Shown here piece by piece: positions 1 to 7,861 of a stretch of DNA of 21,617 nucleotides (its first letter is position 1; every line of letters starts with the position of its first letter). The DNA comes from a bacterium (GTDB lineage: Bacteria; UBP14; UBA6098; JAFGQG01), in assembly GCA_016930435.1 (NCBI GenBank), contig JAFGGQ010000086.1, positions 1 through 21,617 on the forward strand, in the 5' to 3' direction. Below the pieces are notes generated by a model. It saw nothing but the letters and a program-made list of their open reading frames with translations. It did no database searches and was not told the DNA's origin. The position numbers and the translations under genes were made by a program.

Positions 1-587
1 ATTGCAAACAGAAGATATCCATCCGATATCCCCTGGTGGAGCTTAGTGTTGCCTTTTTATTCCTTTTAACATTTATATTTTCCGGAATGGCTTTGAACCT
101 GAAGTTTTTTGCGGGGGTCTTTCTTGTGATTAACCTGGTACCTATCTTTATGATTGATCTTGAGCATCAGGTAATCCCCGAACATCTCACCTTACCCGGG
201 ATTGTGGTGGGTTTAGTATTATCCCCCTTGTTGCTGGGGGGACTGATTGGTTTTGTAAATTCCCTTTTAGGAATACTGGTAGGAGGGGGGAGCCTTTTAT
301 TGCTGTCCATGTTGTGGAAAACCGCTTTCAAGAAGGAGGGGATGGGATTCGGTGATGTCGAGCTTATGGCATTTTTAGGGGCTTTTTTGGGTTGGCAGAA
401 GATACTACTGGTGATCTTTGCGGCATCCCTGTTGGGAGTTGCATTTGGAATGGTTATTATGTTCTTGAGTAAAAAGTTCAGAAAGGAACGGGTTCTTCCT
501 TTTGGTCCCTTTATAGCCTTATCCGGATTTTTGGCATTTTATTGGGGGGAGACCATAATTCATTGGTTTTTAAGACTATATCTATAA
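1..587 (+). CDS. pilD: Type IV prepilin peptidase, C-terminal part (5' end outside window)
   Basis: Aspartic membrane peptidase (family A24) that cleaves the leader of type IV pilin or type II secretion pseudopilins at the cytoplasmic face of the inner membrane and usually N-methylates the new end. The frame is open to the left edge. Its first visible residues, C-K-Q-K-I-S-I-R-Y-P-L-V-E, match the end of the family's zinc-binding cysteine region, so the GTG at 36 is internal and not the start. Both catalytic aspartates are visible: the DLEHQVIP motif (codon 156-158) and the GFGD motif (codon 354-356). About six hydrophobic segments follow the family pattern. The gene converges on hslV with a 30-bp gap. 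The family call is secure; whether it serves pili or secretion cannot be told here. Confidence 0.93.
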   Translation, partial: CKQKISIRYPLVELSVAFLFLLTFIFSGMALNLKFFAGVFLVINLVPIFMIDLEHQVIPEHLTLPGIVVGLVLSPLLLGGLIGFVNSLLGILVGGGSLLLLSMLWKTAFKKEGMGFGDVELMAFLGAFLGWQKILLVIFAASLLGVAFGMVIMFLSKKFRKERVLPFGPFIALSGFLAFYWGETIIHWFLRLYL

Positions 588-617
588 TATTTGGGGTTGA
601 GCGGAATAAAGCCCTGT

Positions 618-1151
618 TTACAGTTCCAACACGGTAATATTTTCATTAGTATAAACGCAGATGGCGGAAGCGATTTCAAGTGATCTTTTTACAATTTCGG
701 GAGTTTTCATTTTAGGATTGGCGATCCTGAAAGCCCTTGCTGCAGCAAGGGCATATCCCGCGCCGGAACCGATAGCAATTACCGAATCATCAGGTTCGAT
801 GATGTCGCCCTGCCCGGAAAGTACAAGGATATGCTCTTTGTTCATTACCGTTAGGAGTGCGTCCAGGCGTCGAAGGTAGCGGTCGGTTCGCCAGTCCTGG
901 GCCAATTCTACCGCACCCCGGAGCAGGTCACCCTTAAATTTCTCGAGGTTATTCTCGAATCTTTCGAGAAGTGCAAAGGCATCCGCGGCAGCTCCAGCGA
1001 ATCCGGACAATACGGTATCATTGTATAATTTGCGGACTTTACTGGAATGATGCTTCACAATGGTAGTATCCAGAGTTACTTGACCGTCTCCGCCTAAGGC
1101 AGCAGTACCATTGTGTATCATTCCTAATATGGTCGTGGCTCTTATTTTCAT
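618..1151 (-). CDS. hslV: ATP-dependent protease proteolytic subunit HslV
   Basis: Threonine peptidase subunit of the HslUV (ClpYQ) proteasome-like complex; the HslU ATPase unfolds substrates and feeds them to the HslV double ring in the cytoplasm. The protein has 177 residues, the usual length. A five-residue propeptide (MKIRA) precedes the T-T-I start of the mature chain, so Thr6 should become the catalytic Thr1. On that numbering Asp17 (in GDGQVT) and Lys33 (in SSKVRKL) fall exactly where the family needs them. The ATG overlaps the xerC stop as ATGA, implying translational coupling, and AGGTAAAG lies just upstream. This order (topA, xerC, hslV) resembles the Bacillus codV-clpQ-clpY cluster, but no hslU follows: the next gene is pilD on the opposite strand. 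Confidence 0.96.
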   Translation of the reverse strand: MKIRATTILGMIHNGTAALGGDGQVTLDTTIVKHHSSKVRKLYNDTVLSGFAGAAADAFALLERFENNLEKFKGDLLRGAVELAQDWRTDRYLRRLDALLTVMNKEHILVLSGQGDIIEPDDSVIAIGSGAGYALAAARAFRIANPKMKTPEIVKRSLEIASAICVYTNENITVLEL

Positions 1152-2062
1152 TTCTTTACCTGCCTTGCTCGTGGATGAGCTTTTTGATAAATTTTCTTTA
1201 ATCTCTCCACCGTGGTATGTGTATAAATCTGGGTAGTGGACAGGCTCTTATGGCCCAATAGTTCTTTGACCGTAAGGAGATCCGCACCCATATCCAGAAG
1301 ATGGGTTGCAAAGGTATGTCTAAGGGTATGGGGGAATGATTTCCCATCGGTAACCTGCTCCAGATATTTATCCACGATATATTGAACTCCGCGTGGGGTC
1401 AACGGTTTTCCTTTCAGATTCAAAAAAAAGACCTTAGGATCATCAGTCCCCACAAGCAATCCGGGACGGATCGACTTGTATTGAAGCATCTTTTCCCTGG
1501 CACGCTCTCCGAAAGGTACTATCCTTTCTTTAGAGCCTTTTCCTAAAACGCGGATCTCATGATTTGAGAAATCAATATCACAAGTTTTTAGATTTGTCAA
1601 TTCAATCAAGCGGATGCCGGTGGCATAGAATAGTTCCAGAATGGCGATATCGCGTTTGCCCTTGGGAGAGCCCTGGTCTGGTAAACGAAGCGCTTCGTTC
1701 AACTGTGAAAGCTCAAGGAAAGATGGCACTTTCTGGGGTTTTTTGGGGATATGAACATACTTGGCGTAGTTGATCTCCAGGGCTCCTTTGAAGTAGAGGT
1801 ATCTGAACATTGAACGTAGCGAAGTGATTTTTCTCTGGATAGAAGTAATCGAATAACCACCCCGTTTGAGTCCTCCCAAAAAAGCCCTGATAACGATATT
1901 ATCGATCAATTTGAATTCCTGTAATCCCTGGGGGAATTGCTCTTCCAGAAATTCTTTGAACTGACCGAGGTCATTTGCATAAGCGGTTATGGTATGTGGC
2001 GAATAGCGGCGTTCCTTCTCCAAATAAAGAAGAAATTCCGGTATCAGGTCCTCAAAGAGCAT
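1148..2062 (-). CDS. xerC: Site-specific tyrosine recombinase XerC/XerD type
   Basis: Tyrosine recombinase that resolves chromosome dimers at dif. The 304-residue length is typical. It has an N-terminal SAM-like core-binding domain (about 1-95) and a C-terminal catalytic domain with all catalytic residues visible: Arg151 (ATGIR), Lys175 (GKGSKE), His245 and Arg248 (HTLRH), His271 (GHKS) and Tyr280 (TQIYTH). The gene starts 11 bp after topA and overlaps hslV by 4 bp. Its place between topA and hslV is the usual chromosomal xerC context, which favours XerC over an integrase of a mobile element. XerC and XerD cannot be told apart firmly without a tree. Confidence 0.93.
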   Translation of the reverse strand: MLFEDLIPEFLLYLEKERRYSPHTITAYANDLGQFKEFLEEQFPQGLQEFKLIDNIVIRAFLGGLKRGGYSITSIQRKITSLRSMFRYLYFKGALEINYAKYVHIPKKPQKVPSFLELSQLNEALRLPDQGSPKGKRDIAILELFYATGIRLIELTNLKTCDIDFSNHEIRVLGKGSKERIVPFGERAREKMLQYKSIRPGLLVGTDDPKVFFLNLKGKPLTPRGVQYIVDKYLEQVTDGKSFPHTLRHTFATHLLDMGADLLTVKELLGHKSLSTTQIYTHTTVERLKKIYQKAHPRARQVKK

Positions 2063-2073
2063 AGTCCTAACTA

Positions 2074-4317
2074 TCAGGAATTCTCATTTTTAGTATGTTC
2101 TTCGGACCATGAGCAATTGGCGCAATAGAATTTCAGTTTGGTAGGAGAGTCCTTTTTGAAAATGGCAATTGCGCCGCATTCCGGGCATACTTCATTAACG
2201 GGTTCGTCCCAGCTGGCAAACTTGCAATTGGGATACTCGCTGCATCCGTAGAACTGGCGTCCCCGTTTTGAATATCTTTCTACCAGTGTACCCGGGCAAT
2301 CCGGTTTGGGACACTTGACCCCAGAGTTGTAGGGTTCCGTATATTTGCACTTGGGATATGCTTCACAGGCTATGAAACGCCTGTTCTGTTTACTGTATTT
2401 CACCACAAGATTGGAACCGCATTTAGGGCATTTTTTGGAGATACTGTGGGATTCCTCTTCTCCTCCGAGGTCAGTGGGAAGAGGTTTTGCATTCTGGCAT
2501 TTGGGGAAGGCCGAACAAGCCAGAAACCGTCCGTATTTTCCCCATTTAATGACCATTGGAGCTCCGCATTCCTCACAAACATAATCGGTTGGAGTTTCAG
2601 TCTGCTTTTTAAGTTCCTGCTGATGCTCCCGAACACTGTCCAGAAGTGGCTTGAAAGATGTGTAGAACTTCTTGAGCAGGCTTACCCAATTCCGTTTTCC
2701 GGATTCTACTTCATCAAGTTTTTCCTCTAAATTTGCAGTAAATTTGACATCGAAGATATCCGGGAATACCTTGACCAGAAGCCCATTTATCTCCATACCG
2801 ATCTCGGTTGGTACAAGCTTTCCGCTTTCCCTTTTTATATAATTACGGCCGATCAGGGTGGAGATGATCTGGGCGTAGGTACTTGGCCGGCCGATCCCGT
2901 TACTCTCTAATTCTTTTACGATAGTACCCTCGTTGAATTGGGGTGGAGGTTGGGTGAAGTTCTGTTCGGGTTCTGCGTCCAGAAATTGGAGTACCTGATT
3001 AACCTCTAATTCAGGCAGGACACCATCGGGTTTGGATTCGCCGCCGTTGTTGGAGTAAACTTTGGTAAAACCATCGAACAGGGTTTTAAGCGCCTGGGCT
3101 TCAAATTCATATTTTTCACCGTTAATGGTTACTATCGTAGCCTCCAACTTTGCAGGTTTCATTTGGGAGGCAATAAAGCGCCGCCAGATCAGCTGGTATA
3201 AACGGAATTGGTTGTTATCGAGATAGGGTTTAACACTTTCAGGGGTATTTTCCATTGATGTGGGCCGGATAGCTTCGTGAGCGTCCTGAGCTCCCTTACC
3301 GGGCTTATATTTTTTTGTGGTCGCATATTCGGCACCATAGGTAGCGGTGATATACTGGTAAGCTTCATCCAGAGCCTCTTGGGCAATCCTGGTAGAGTCC
3401 GTTCTCATATAGGTTATCAAACCCATTGGACCCTTGGTTCCCAGCTCAACCCCTTCATATAGGGTCTGGGCGATCTTCATGGTCTTCATTGTGGAAAATC
3501 GCAGGAATTTAACCGCATCATGCTGCAGGCTGCTAGTGATAAATGGGGCTGGCGGATTCCTCAAACGCTGTTTCTTCTCGATATTCAGAACCTTGAATTC
3601 CTTGATCAACCGGATAGCTTTAAGATGAGTTTCAGCCTCTTTTTGATTGGGAATCTCCAGAACGGTTCCTTCTTTTTTAACCAGTCTCGTTTTGAAGCGT
3701 TCCTTTTCCCGGGAGGGCAGAGCGAAGAAAACGAATATTTTCCAGAATTCCCGGGGGTCGAACTGATTTATCTCATCCTGGCGCTCACAGATCAATCGGA
3801 GGGCAACGCTTTGGACACGACCTGCGGAAAGACCGCTATAATAAGTCTTCCAAAGGATAGGGCTTACCAGGTAACCCACAAGACGGTCAAGTATCCTCCG
3901 GGCCTGCTGAGCATATACCTTCCGGGTGTCGATCTGAGTGGGATTGCTGATACCGTAAGTCACCGCTTTTTTTGTTATCTCGTTAAACAGCACCCGGTAT
4001 AATTCCCGGGAATCGGTCTCAATAACCTTGCTGATGTGCCAGGCAATAGCCTCGCCTTCCCGGTCAGGGTCCATTGCCAGAAAGATCTGGTCAACGCTTT
4101 TGGTAGCTCTCTTCAGGGTATCTACTATGCTTTTTTTACCCTTGATCAGAACATACTTTGGTGTAAAATCATCCTTGAGATTGACCCCAAATTCATCCTC
4201 CGGAAGATCCCGGACATGTCCCTTTGAAGCCATTACCTTAAAAGATGAATCCAGATATTTAGAAATAGTCCGGCACTTAGCCGGTGACTCTACAATGATT
4301 AAAGATTTTTTTTTCAT
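2074..4317 (-). CDS. topA: DNA topoisomerase I (type IA)
   Basis: Relaxes negative supercoils through a 5'-phosphotyrosyl intermediate. The 747-residue protein begins with a TOPRIM domain (SLIIVESPAK with Glu10; DPDREGEA with Asp83 and Asp85) and continues into the type IA core with catalytic Tyr303 in ITYMRTDS. The carboxy end carries four zinc-ribbon modules starting near residues 580, 629, 666 and 710. Each has a CxxC or CxxxxC pair, and the first three also have a second cysteine pair in a GRFLAC..PKC-type pattern, as in Gram-negative TopA. The gene lies 16 bp after rpoZ and 11 bp before xerC. No strong Shine-Dalgarno is visible, only a purine-rich AGAAAGAAA upstream. Confidence 0.97.
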   Translation of the reverse strand: MKKKSLIIVESPAKCRTISKYLDSSFKVMASKGHVRDLPEDEFGVNLKDDFTPKYVLIKGKKSIVDTLKRATKSVDQIFLAMDPDREGEAIAWHISKVIETDSRELYRVLFNEITKKAVTYGISNPTQIDTRKVYAQQARRILDRLVGYLVSPILWKTYYSGLSAGRVQSVALRLICERQDEINQFDPREFWKIFVFFALPSREKERFKTRLVKKEGTVLEIPNQKEAETHLKAIRLIKEFKVLNIEKKQRLRNPPAPFITSSLQHDAVKFLRFSTMKTMKIAQTLYEGVELGTKGPMGLITYMRTDSTRIAQEALDEAYQYITATYGAEYATTKKYKPGKGAQDAHEAIRPTSMENTPESVKPYLDNNQFRLYQLIWRRFIASQMKPAKLEATIVTINGEKYEFEAQALKTLFDGFTKVYSNNGGESKPDGVLPELEVNQVLQFLDAEPEQNFTQPPPQFNEGTIVKELESNGIGRPSTYAQIISTLIGRNYIKRESGKLVPTEIGMEINGLLVKVFPDIFDVKFTANLEEKLDEVESGKRNWVSLLKKFYTSFKPLLDSVREHQQELKKQTETPTDYVCEECGAPMVIKWGKYGRFLACSAFPKCQNAKPLPTDLGGEEESHSISKKCPKCGSNLVVKYSKQNRRFIACEAYPKCKYTEPYNSGVKCPKPDCPGTLVERYSKRGRQFYGCSEYPNCKFASWDEPVNEVCPECGAIAIFKKDSPTKLKFYCANCSWSEEHTKNENS

Positions 4318-4333
4318 GATTTTTCTTTCTGAT

Positions 4334-4609
4334 TTAAAATACCGTTTTCAAGCCCCTGGGTCTTTGTTGTTCCTTGATCTCCTCTTGCTTTTTTTCCTTG
4401 GATGTGGAATATTTATAAGTAATCAGGTTGCGGTCGATCTCTTTTAAGGCTAATGTGGTAGATTTTTCCTTTTCAATAACCTTTTTCTCAAGCTGTTTTT
4501 GTTTCAGTACTCTTAACTGATTGATTTGCCTTGCCCTTTTAGCCGCCAGAAGAACTGTTTCAAAGCGATTTAAATTATCAACTTCAATGGTAGCAAAATC
4601 CTTCTCCAT
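4334..4609 (-). CDS. rpoZ: RNA polymerase omega subunit
   Basis: Small RNA polymerase subunit that helps assembly of beta-prime and often mediates ppGpp responses. The 91-residue protein has the family core NRFETVLLAAKRARQIN near the N-terminus and a degenerate TTLALKEI motif after it, followed by a charged Lys/Glu/Gln-rich tail that is variable in the family. A clear Shine-Dalgarno (GGGAGG) sits five bases before the ATG. Position directly after gmk (15 bp) is the classical gmk-rpoZ order seen in many bacteria, which strongly supports the call for such a short protein. Confidence 0.93.
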   Translation of the reverse strand: MEKDFATIEVDNLNRFETVLLAAKRARQINQLRVLKQKQLEKKVIEKEKSTTLALKEIDRNLITYKYSTSKEKKQEEIKEQQRPRGLKTVF

Positions 4610-4624
4610 GTTTTCCTCCCGTTT

Positions 4625-5257
4625 TTACTTTATTTCATTAAGAATATTTTCCGGTATATCCCAGGTAAAATCCTGATACCTGGTGGTTTTATGTTTTTCT
4701 GCTTGAATAATGTCTTCAACTACTTTAACACAGTCACCCAATCTATCATTTATAACAAGATAGTCATATTTTTTCCAATGCGGAACCTCAGAAATTGCGT
4801 TTTTTATCCGGGTACGCAATACATCCTTCGAATCCGTTTTGCGGCTGATCAACCTTTTAGTTAATTTATTAAAGGTGGGGGGTAGAATGAAAATCGAAAC
4901 GGCTTCCTTATATTGCTTTTTTATATTCAAAGTGCCTTGAATATCTATGTCCAAAAGGACCACTTTGTTCTTATTCAGGAATTCAGAGATGGGCGATCTG
5001 AGTGTACCGTAATAATAGTTGTGAACCATAGCCCATTCTACAAAAGCTCCCGCATCTTTAAGTTCCTCGAATTCCGGATTGGATTTAAAATGGTATTCCC
5101 TGCCATTACATTCTCCTGGTCTTGGGGGCCTGGTGGTAACCGAAATAGAATAGGCAAATTCGGGATTCAGCTTTAAAAGCTCCCGGTAAACGCTCGTTTT
5201 CCCCCCACCGGAAGGGGAAGACAGAATAACCAGCAGTCCATCTTTTAATCTATACAC
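4625..5257 (-). CDS. gmk: Guanylate kinase
   Basis: Phosphorylates GMP to GDP with ATP, an essential step of purine nucleotide salvage and synthesis. The 210 residues have the normal length. The P-loop S-P-S-G-G-G-K-T lies at 14-21, the GMP-binding stretch SVTTRPPRPGE at 39-49, and the NYYYGT GMP contact at about 80-85. The start is GTG, with AAAGGGA about nine bases upstream. It sits 19 bp after yicC and 15 bp before rpoZ, the usual yicC-gmk-rpoZ order, and is presumably co-transcribed. Confidence 0.97.
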   Translation of the reverse strand: MYRLKDGLLVILSSPSGGGKTSVYRELLKLNPEFAYSISVTTRPPRPGECNGREYHFKSNPEFEELKDAGAFVEWAMVHNYYYGTLRSPISEFLNKNKVVLLDIDIQGTLNIKKQYKEAVSIFILPPTFNKLTKRLISRKTDSKDVLRTRIKNAISEVPHWKKYDYLVINDRLGDCVKVVEDIIQAEKHKTTRYQDFTWDIPENILNEIK

Positions 5258-5276
5258 TAATTAGTCCCTTTTAGTT

Positions 5277-6158
5277 CTATTCAATATTTCTTATCTGCTC
5301 CCTGATACGCTCATACTCCTCTTTGATCTGGATAATGATACGAGCAGTATCGATATTGGAAGCCTTTGCGGCGATAGTATTTGATTCCCGCAATAATTCC
5401 TGCAGTATATAGCTAAGCTTGCTTCCCACAGGGATATCGCTGTTTAGCGCATTATAAAGTTGTTCCAAATGTGAACGGGTCCGCACTATCTCTTCGGTAT
5501 AGTCGCCCTTTTGCGCAAGTAAAGCCACTTCTTGAAACAGACGGTCTTCATTAATATTGTTATCCTTAAGAAGCGCAGCTAATTCGCCTTTCAGATAATT
5601 ATAGCGGTTTTCTTTTTCAGCCTGAAGATTACTATCAATTTTGTCCAGGCTCTTTTGAATTATATCCAGCCGGGCTCTTAAATCCTTTTCAATATAATTT
5701 CCCTCTTTTATACGGGTATCGTCTAAATTATCCAGAGCTTTCTCCACCCCTTTAAGTACCTTCCCGGAAATTTCTTTCATTTTTGACTTGAGAGGCCTTA
5801 TTTTTAATACCTCCGGCAAGGAAAAAACATCACTTAAACTCAAAGAATATTGGATACCTTTCTCCTGGGCAATGGAATCCATCATCTCAATGTAGGACTT
5901 TGCCAACTCTGTATCCGCCTGGGGTTGAAAGAGTTCTGTATGACGATGAACCTCAAGGTCAATATACAAGTTGATTTTACCCCGTTTTATCCTATTCTTG
6001 ATCAACTCCATAATGGGCTCCTCATATTCGTAAAGATAGGGAGGGAGATTGACCTTGATTTCCCGGAAGCGACTATTTACTGTTTTTACTGCAATAGAAG
6101 CGCTATAACTGCTATTTTCGATCAATGTTTTTCCGTAACCGGTCATACTGTAAAGCAT
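5277..6158 (-). CDS. yicC: YicC family endoribonuclease
   Basis: Member of the YicC/UPF0701 family; the E. coli protein has been described as an endoribonuclease acting on small RNAs, and deletion mutants have stationary-phase defects. The N-terminus MLYSMTGYG is the family's hallmark. The C-terminal domain (LxSHLEQ, GSKLSYILQELLRESNT, KASNID, REQIRNIE at the very end) is also intact. I chose the ATG at 6158, giving 293 residues, because GGAGG lies six bases upstream of it. A longer reading from 6176 would place this Shine-Dalgarno inside the coding region and has no ribosome-binding site of its own. It is first in the yicC-gmk-rpoZ-topA-xerC-hslV run, 60 bp after mltG. Confidence 0.94.
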   Translation of the reverse strand: MLYSMTGYGKTLIENSSYSASIAVKTVNSRFREIKVNLPPYLYEYEEPIMELIKNRIKRGKINLYIDLEVHRHTELFQPQADTELAKSYIEMMDSIAQEKGIQYSLSLSDVFSLPEVLKIRPLKSKMKEISGKVLKGVEKALDNLDDTRIKEGNYIEKDLRARLDIIQKSLDKIDSNLQAEKENRYNYLKGELAALLKDNNINEDRLFQEVALLAQKGDYTEEIVRTRSHLEQLYNALNSDIPVGSKLSYILQELLRESNTIAAKASNIDTARIIIQIKEEYERIREQIRNIE

Positions 6159-6164
6159 AAAAAT

Positions 6165-6169
6165 CCTCC
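6165..6169 (-). promoter_or_regulatory. Shine-Dalgarno site deciding the yicC start
   Basis: On the minus strand GGAGG is followed by ATTTTT and the ATG at 6158. This spacing of six bases is optimal and fixes the yicC start. The upstream in-frame ATG at 6176 lacks any purine-rich site. Confidence 0.8.
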
Positions 6170-6218
6170 GTCCCATAATAATATAGGCTTCATCCTTTTT
6201 GTCAAATCTTTTTTGAAA

Positions 6219-7331
6219 TCAATTTTCGTTTTTCAATTTTTCCTTGATGTCCCGGATAGCTTGATTATGCTCATCTGCATTTCTGGAGAAACGGTGTGTA
6301 CCATCCCGGTTCGAAACGAAGAATAAAAATGGTACCTCCGCAGGGTAAAGCGCAGCTTGGACAGCATTAAGTCCGGGATTGCATATAGGTCCAGGGGGTA
6401 AACCCGGGTAAACATAGGTGTTGTAAGGGGAATCGAAAGTAAGATCCTTGATCAATAAGGGCCGATCAAATTTCTTCATGGCATAGATTGTTGTGGGATC
6501 CGCCTGTAGTAATATCCCCTTCTTTAAACGATTGTGATATACGCCGGATATTATAGGTTGTTCACTTTTTACATGGGCTTCTTCCTCGATGATGGATGCC
6601 AGGGTAATTACTTCGGAAAGAGATAGGCCCAGCGGAGGAGAACTCTGGCTGTAAAGGGGGTAAACGGTCTCTTTGAATTGGTTATACATCAGGATGATTA
6701 TTTCCTTTGGAGCAATCCCCGGATCAATATTATAGGTTTCCGGGAAAAGAAATCCTTCAGCAGTGGATAAGGGAATGCCAATCGAGTTCATAAAAACGCT
6801 ATCGGTGGCTGATGAGATCCATTCCAGTGAATCGATCTCAAGTTGTCGCCGGAGCAGTCCCCCTATCTGATAGATATTCAATCCCTCCGGAATTGTTATG
6901 TTCCGGGAAAAAGACCCTCCCCGGCTTAGCCGCTTGATCAAACCGTAAACTGATAGTGGTTCTGTAAAAACATATTCTCCGGCATGGAAGCTTTGATCCT
7001 TACCCAATATCTTGGACCAAATGATGAATACCGACCGGTTTTTAACTAGACCTGCGTTTTCCACTTCCGTGGCTATCTTTCTGGTGTTGTAACCCTTTGG
7101 AATGGAAAGCAAACGTTTGTTCGTATCCGATATCTGTGGATTTACAACAAACAGGGCGGTGATCATTAAACCCAAAATTATCAATACCAGAATAATAAGA
7201 AGGTCCAATAATAGTTTTCCTTTAAGCATCCTGAAAAAACCTCTTAAGCCACTCCATAAACGGGCAATAATAAATAAAACTCCAAATATAAGGGCACTGC
7301 TTAGGATCAGCAAAATAGTTGAAATTCTCAT
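6219..7331 (-). CDS. mltG: Endolytic murein transglycosylase MltG
   Basis: YceG/MltG family inner-membrane lytic transglycosylase that cuts nascent glycan strands inside the chain and is thought to end peptidoglycan polymerisation. The 370-residue protein ends in the YceG domain, with the catalytic Glu in ASIIEEE (Glu249), followed by VYHNRLKKGILLQADPTTIY and the LPPGPICNPG motif. The N-terminus has two hydrophobic segments (about 4-24 and 41-62) where most family members have one. The start is supported by a TAATG overlap with the ruvX stop. An alternative Met at residue 35 would remove the first segment. A LysM-like or linker region around 70-120 precedes the catalytic part. Confidence 0.94.
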   Translation of the reverse strand: MRISTILLILSSALIFGVLFIIARLWSGLRGFFRMLKGKLLLDLLIILVLIILGLMITALFVVNPQISDTNKRLLSIPKGYNTRKIATEVENAGLVKNRSVFIIWSKILGKDQSFHAGEYVFTEPLSVYGLIKRLSRGGSFSRNITIPEGLNIYQIGGLLRRQLEIDSLEWISSATDSVFMNSIGIPLSTAEGFLFPETYNIDPGIAPKEIIILMYNQFKETVYPLYSQSSPPLGLSLSEVITLASIIEEEAHVKSEQPIISGVYHNRLKKGILLQADPTTIYAMKKFDRPLLIKDLTFDSPYNTYVYPGLPPGPICNPGLNAVQAALYPAEVPFLFFVSNRDGTHRFSRNADEHNQAIRDIKEKLKNEN

Positions 7332-7744
7332 TATCTTGTTTCAATATAATCCAAGTAGTTTTGTAACAGCAGACAAGCCGCAATCTTATCAACCATTGGC
7401 TTTATCCGGGAAGGTTTTAGATTATGTTCCCGAATACAACGCTCACTTTCTTTAGATGTCAAACGCTCATCCCAAAGCAGGATTTCCAGTCCCAGGTGCA
7501 TTTCCATGGCGGTTTTGAATTCAATAACTTTCCCGGCGACTTCACCAATTTCTCCCGATAATTGAAGGGGTAATCCCAGGATGATCAGATCGACGCTATT
7601 ATTGAGGCATACATTTTTTAAATTGTCAAGTATATCCGGGCCGTTGCGGAGGGTGGTCAAAGGGTGGCCAATAATGCGGTCTGGATCGCTCAAGGCTAAT
7701 CCGATCCTATTCTCACCATAGTCTATTGCTAATATGCGTCCCAT
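7331..7744 (-). CDS. ruvX: Holliday junction resolvase-like RuvX/YqgF
   Basis: RNase H-fold protein of the YqgF family, implicated in pre-16S rRNA 5' maturation and possibly Holliday junction cleavage. From the ATG at 7744 it has 137 residues, the usual length. Motifs are MGRILAIDYGENRIGLALSD with the first catalytic Asp at the N-terminus, LIILGLPLQLSGEIG in the middle, DERLTSKE, and the terminal DKIAACLLLQNYLD. A TTG twelve bases further upstream is in frame, but adds a non-conserved MFYQ and has no better ribosome-binding site. The stop overlaps the mltG start by one base (TAATG), indicating coupling. It heads the minus-strand housekeeping block. Confidence 0.93.
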   Translation of the reverse strand: MGRILAIDYGENRIGLALSDPDRIIGHPLTTLRNGPDILDNLKNVCLNNSVDLIILGLPLQLSGEIGEVAGKVIEFKTAMEMHLGLEILLWDERLTSKESERCIREHNLKPSRIKPMVDKIAACLLLQNYLDYIETR

Positions 7745-7861
7745 TTGATAAAACAATATAAGGTTTATTTCGAGTTTGTAAAGAGCACTAAAAAAGTAAA
7801 AATAAGTTTAAAGTCAACCCCAAAATTGATTATTGTCTGATCACATAGCTGCAACCAGCAT

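Noticed and set aside
588-617. Possible bidirectional terminator between pilD and hslV
   Set aside because: Only a three-base GGG/CCC pairing and no T-run; too weak to report.
1148-2062. Tyrosine recombinase as a sign of an integrated element
   Set aside because: It lies in a conserved topA-xerC-hslV context with no attachment repeats, tRNA or mobile genes around it.
3520-4002. 160-codon + strand open frame inside topA
   Set aside because: Antisense to a strongly conserved gene and without recognisable protein features; a shadow frame.
6159-6176. Upstream in-frame start for yicC (six extra residues)
   Set aside because: It has no ribosome-binding site, swallows the good GGAGG site of the next ATG, and adds residues absent from the conserved family N-terminus.
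7789-7817. TTGACT with a TTTTTA box 17 bases away, upstream of ruvX
   Set aside because: The -35 is good but the -10 box is poor in an A/T-rich stretch, so chance is likely.
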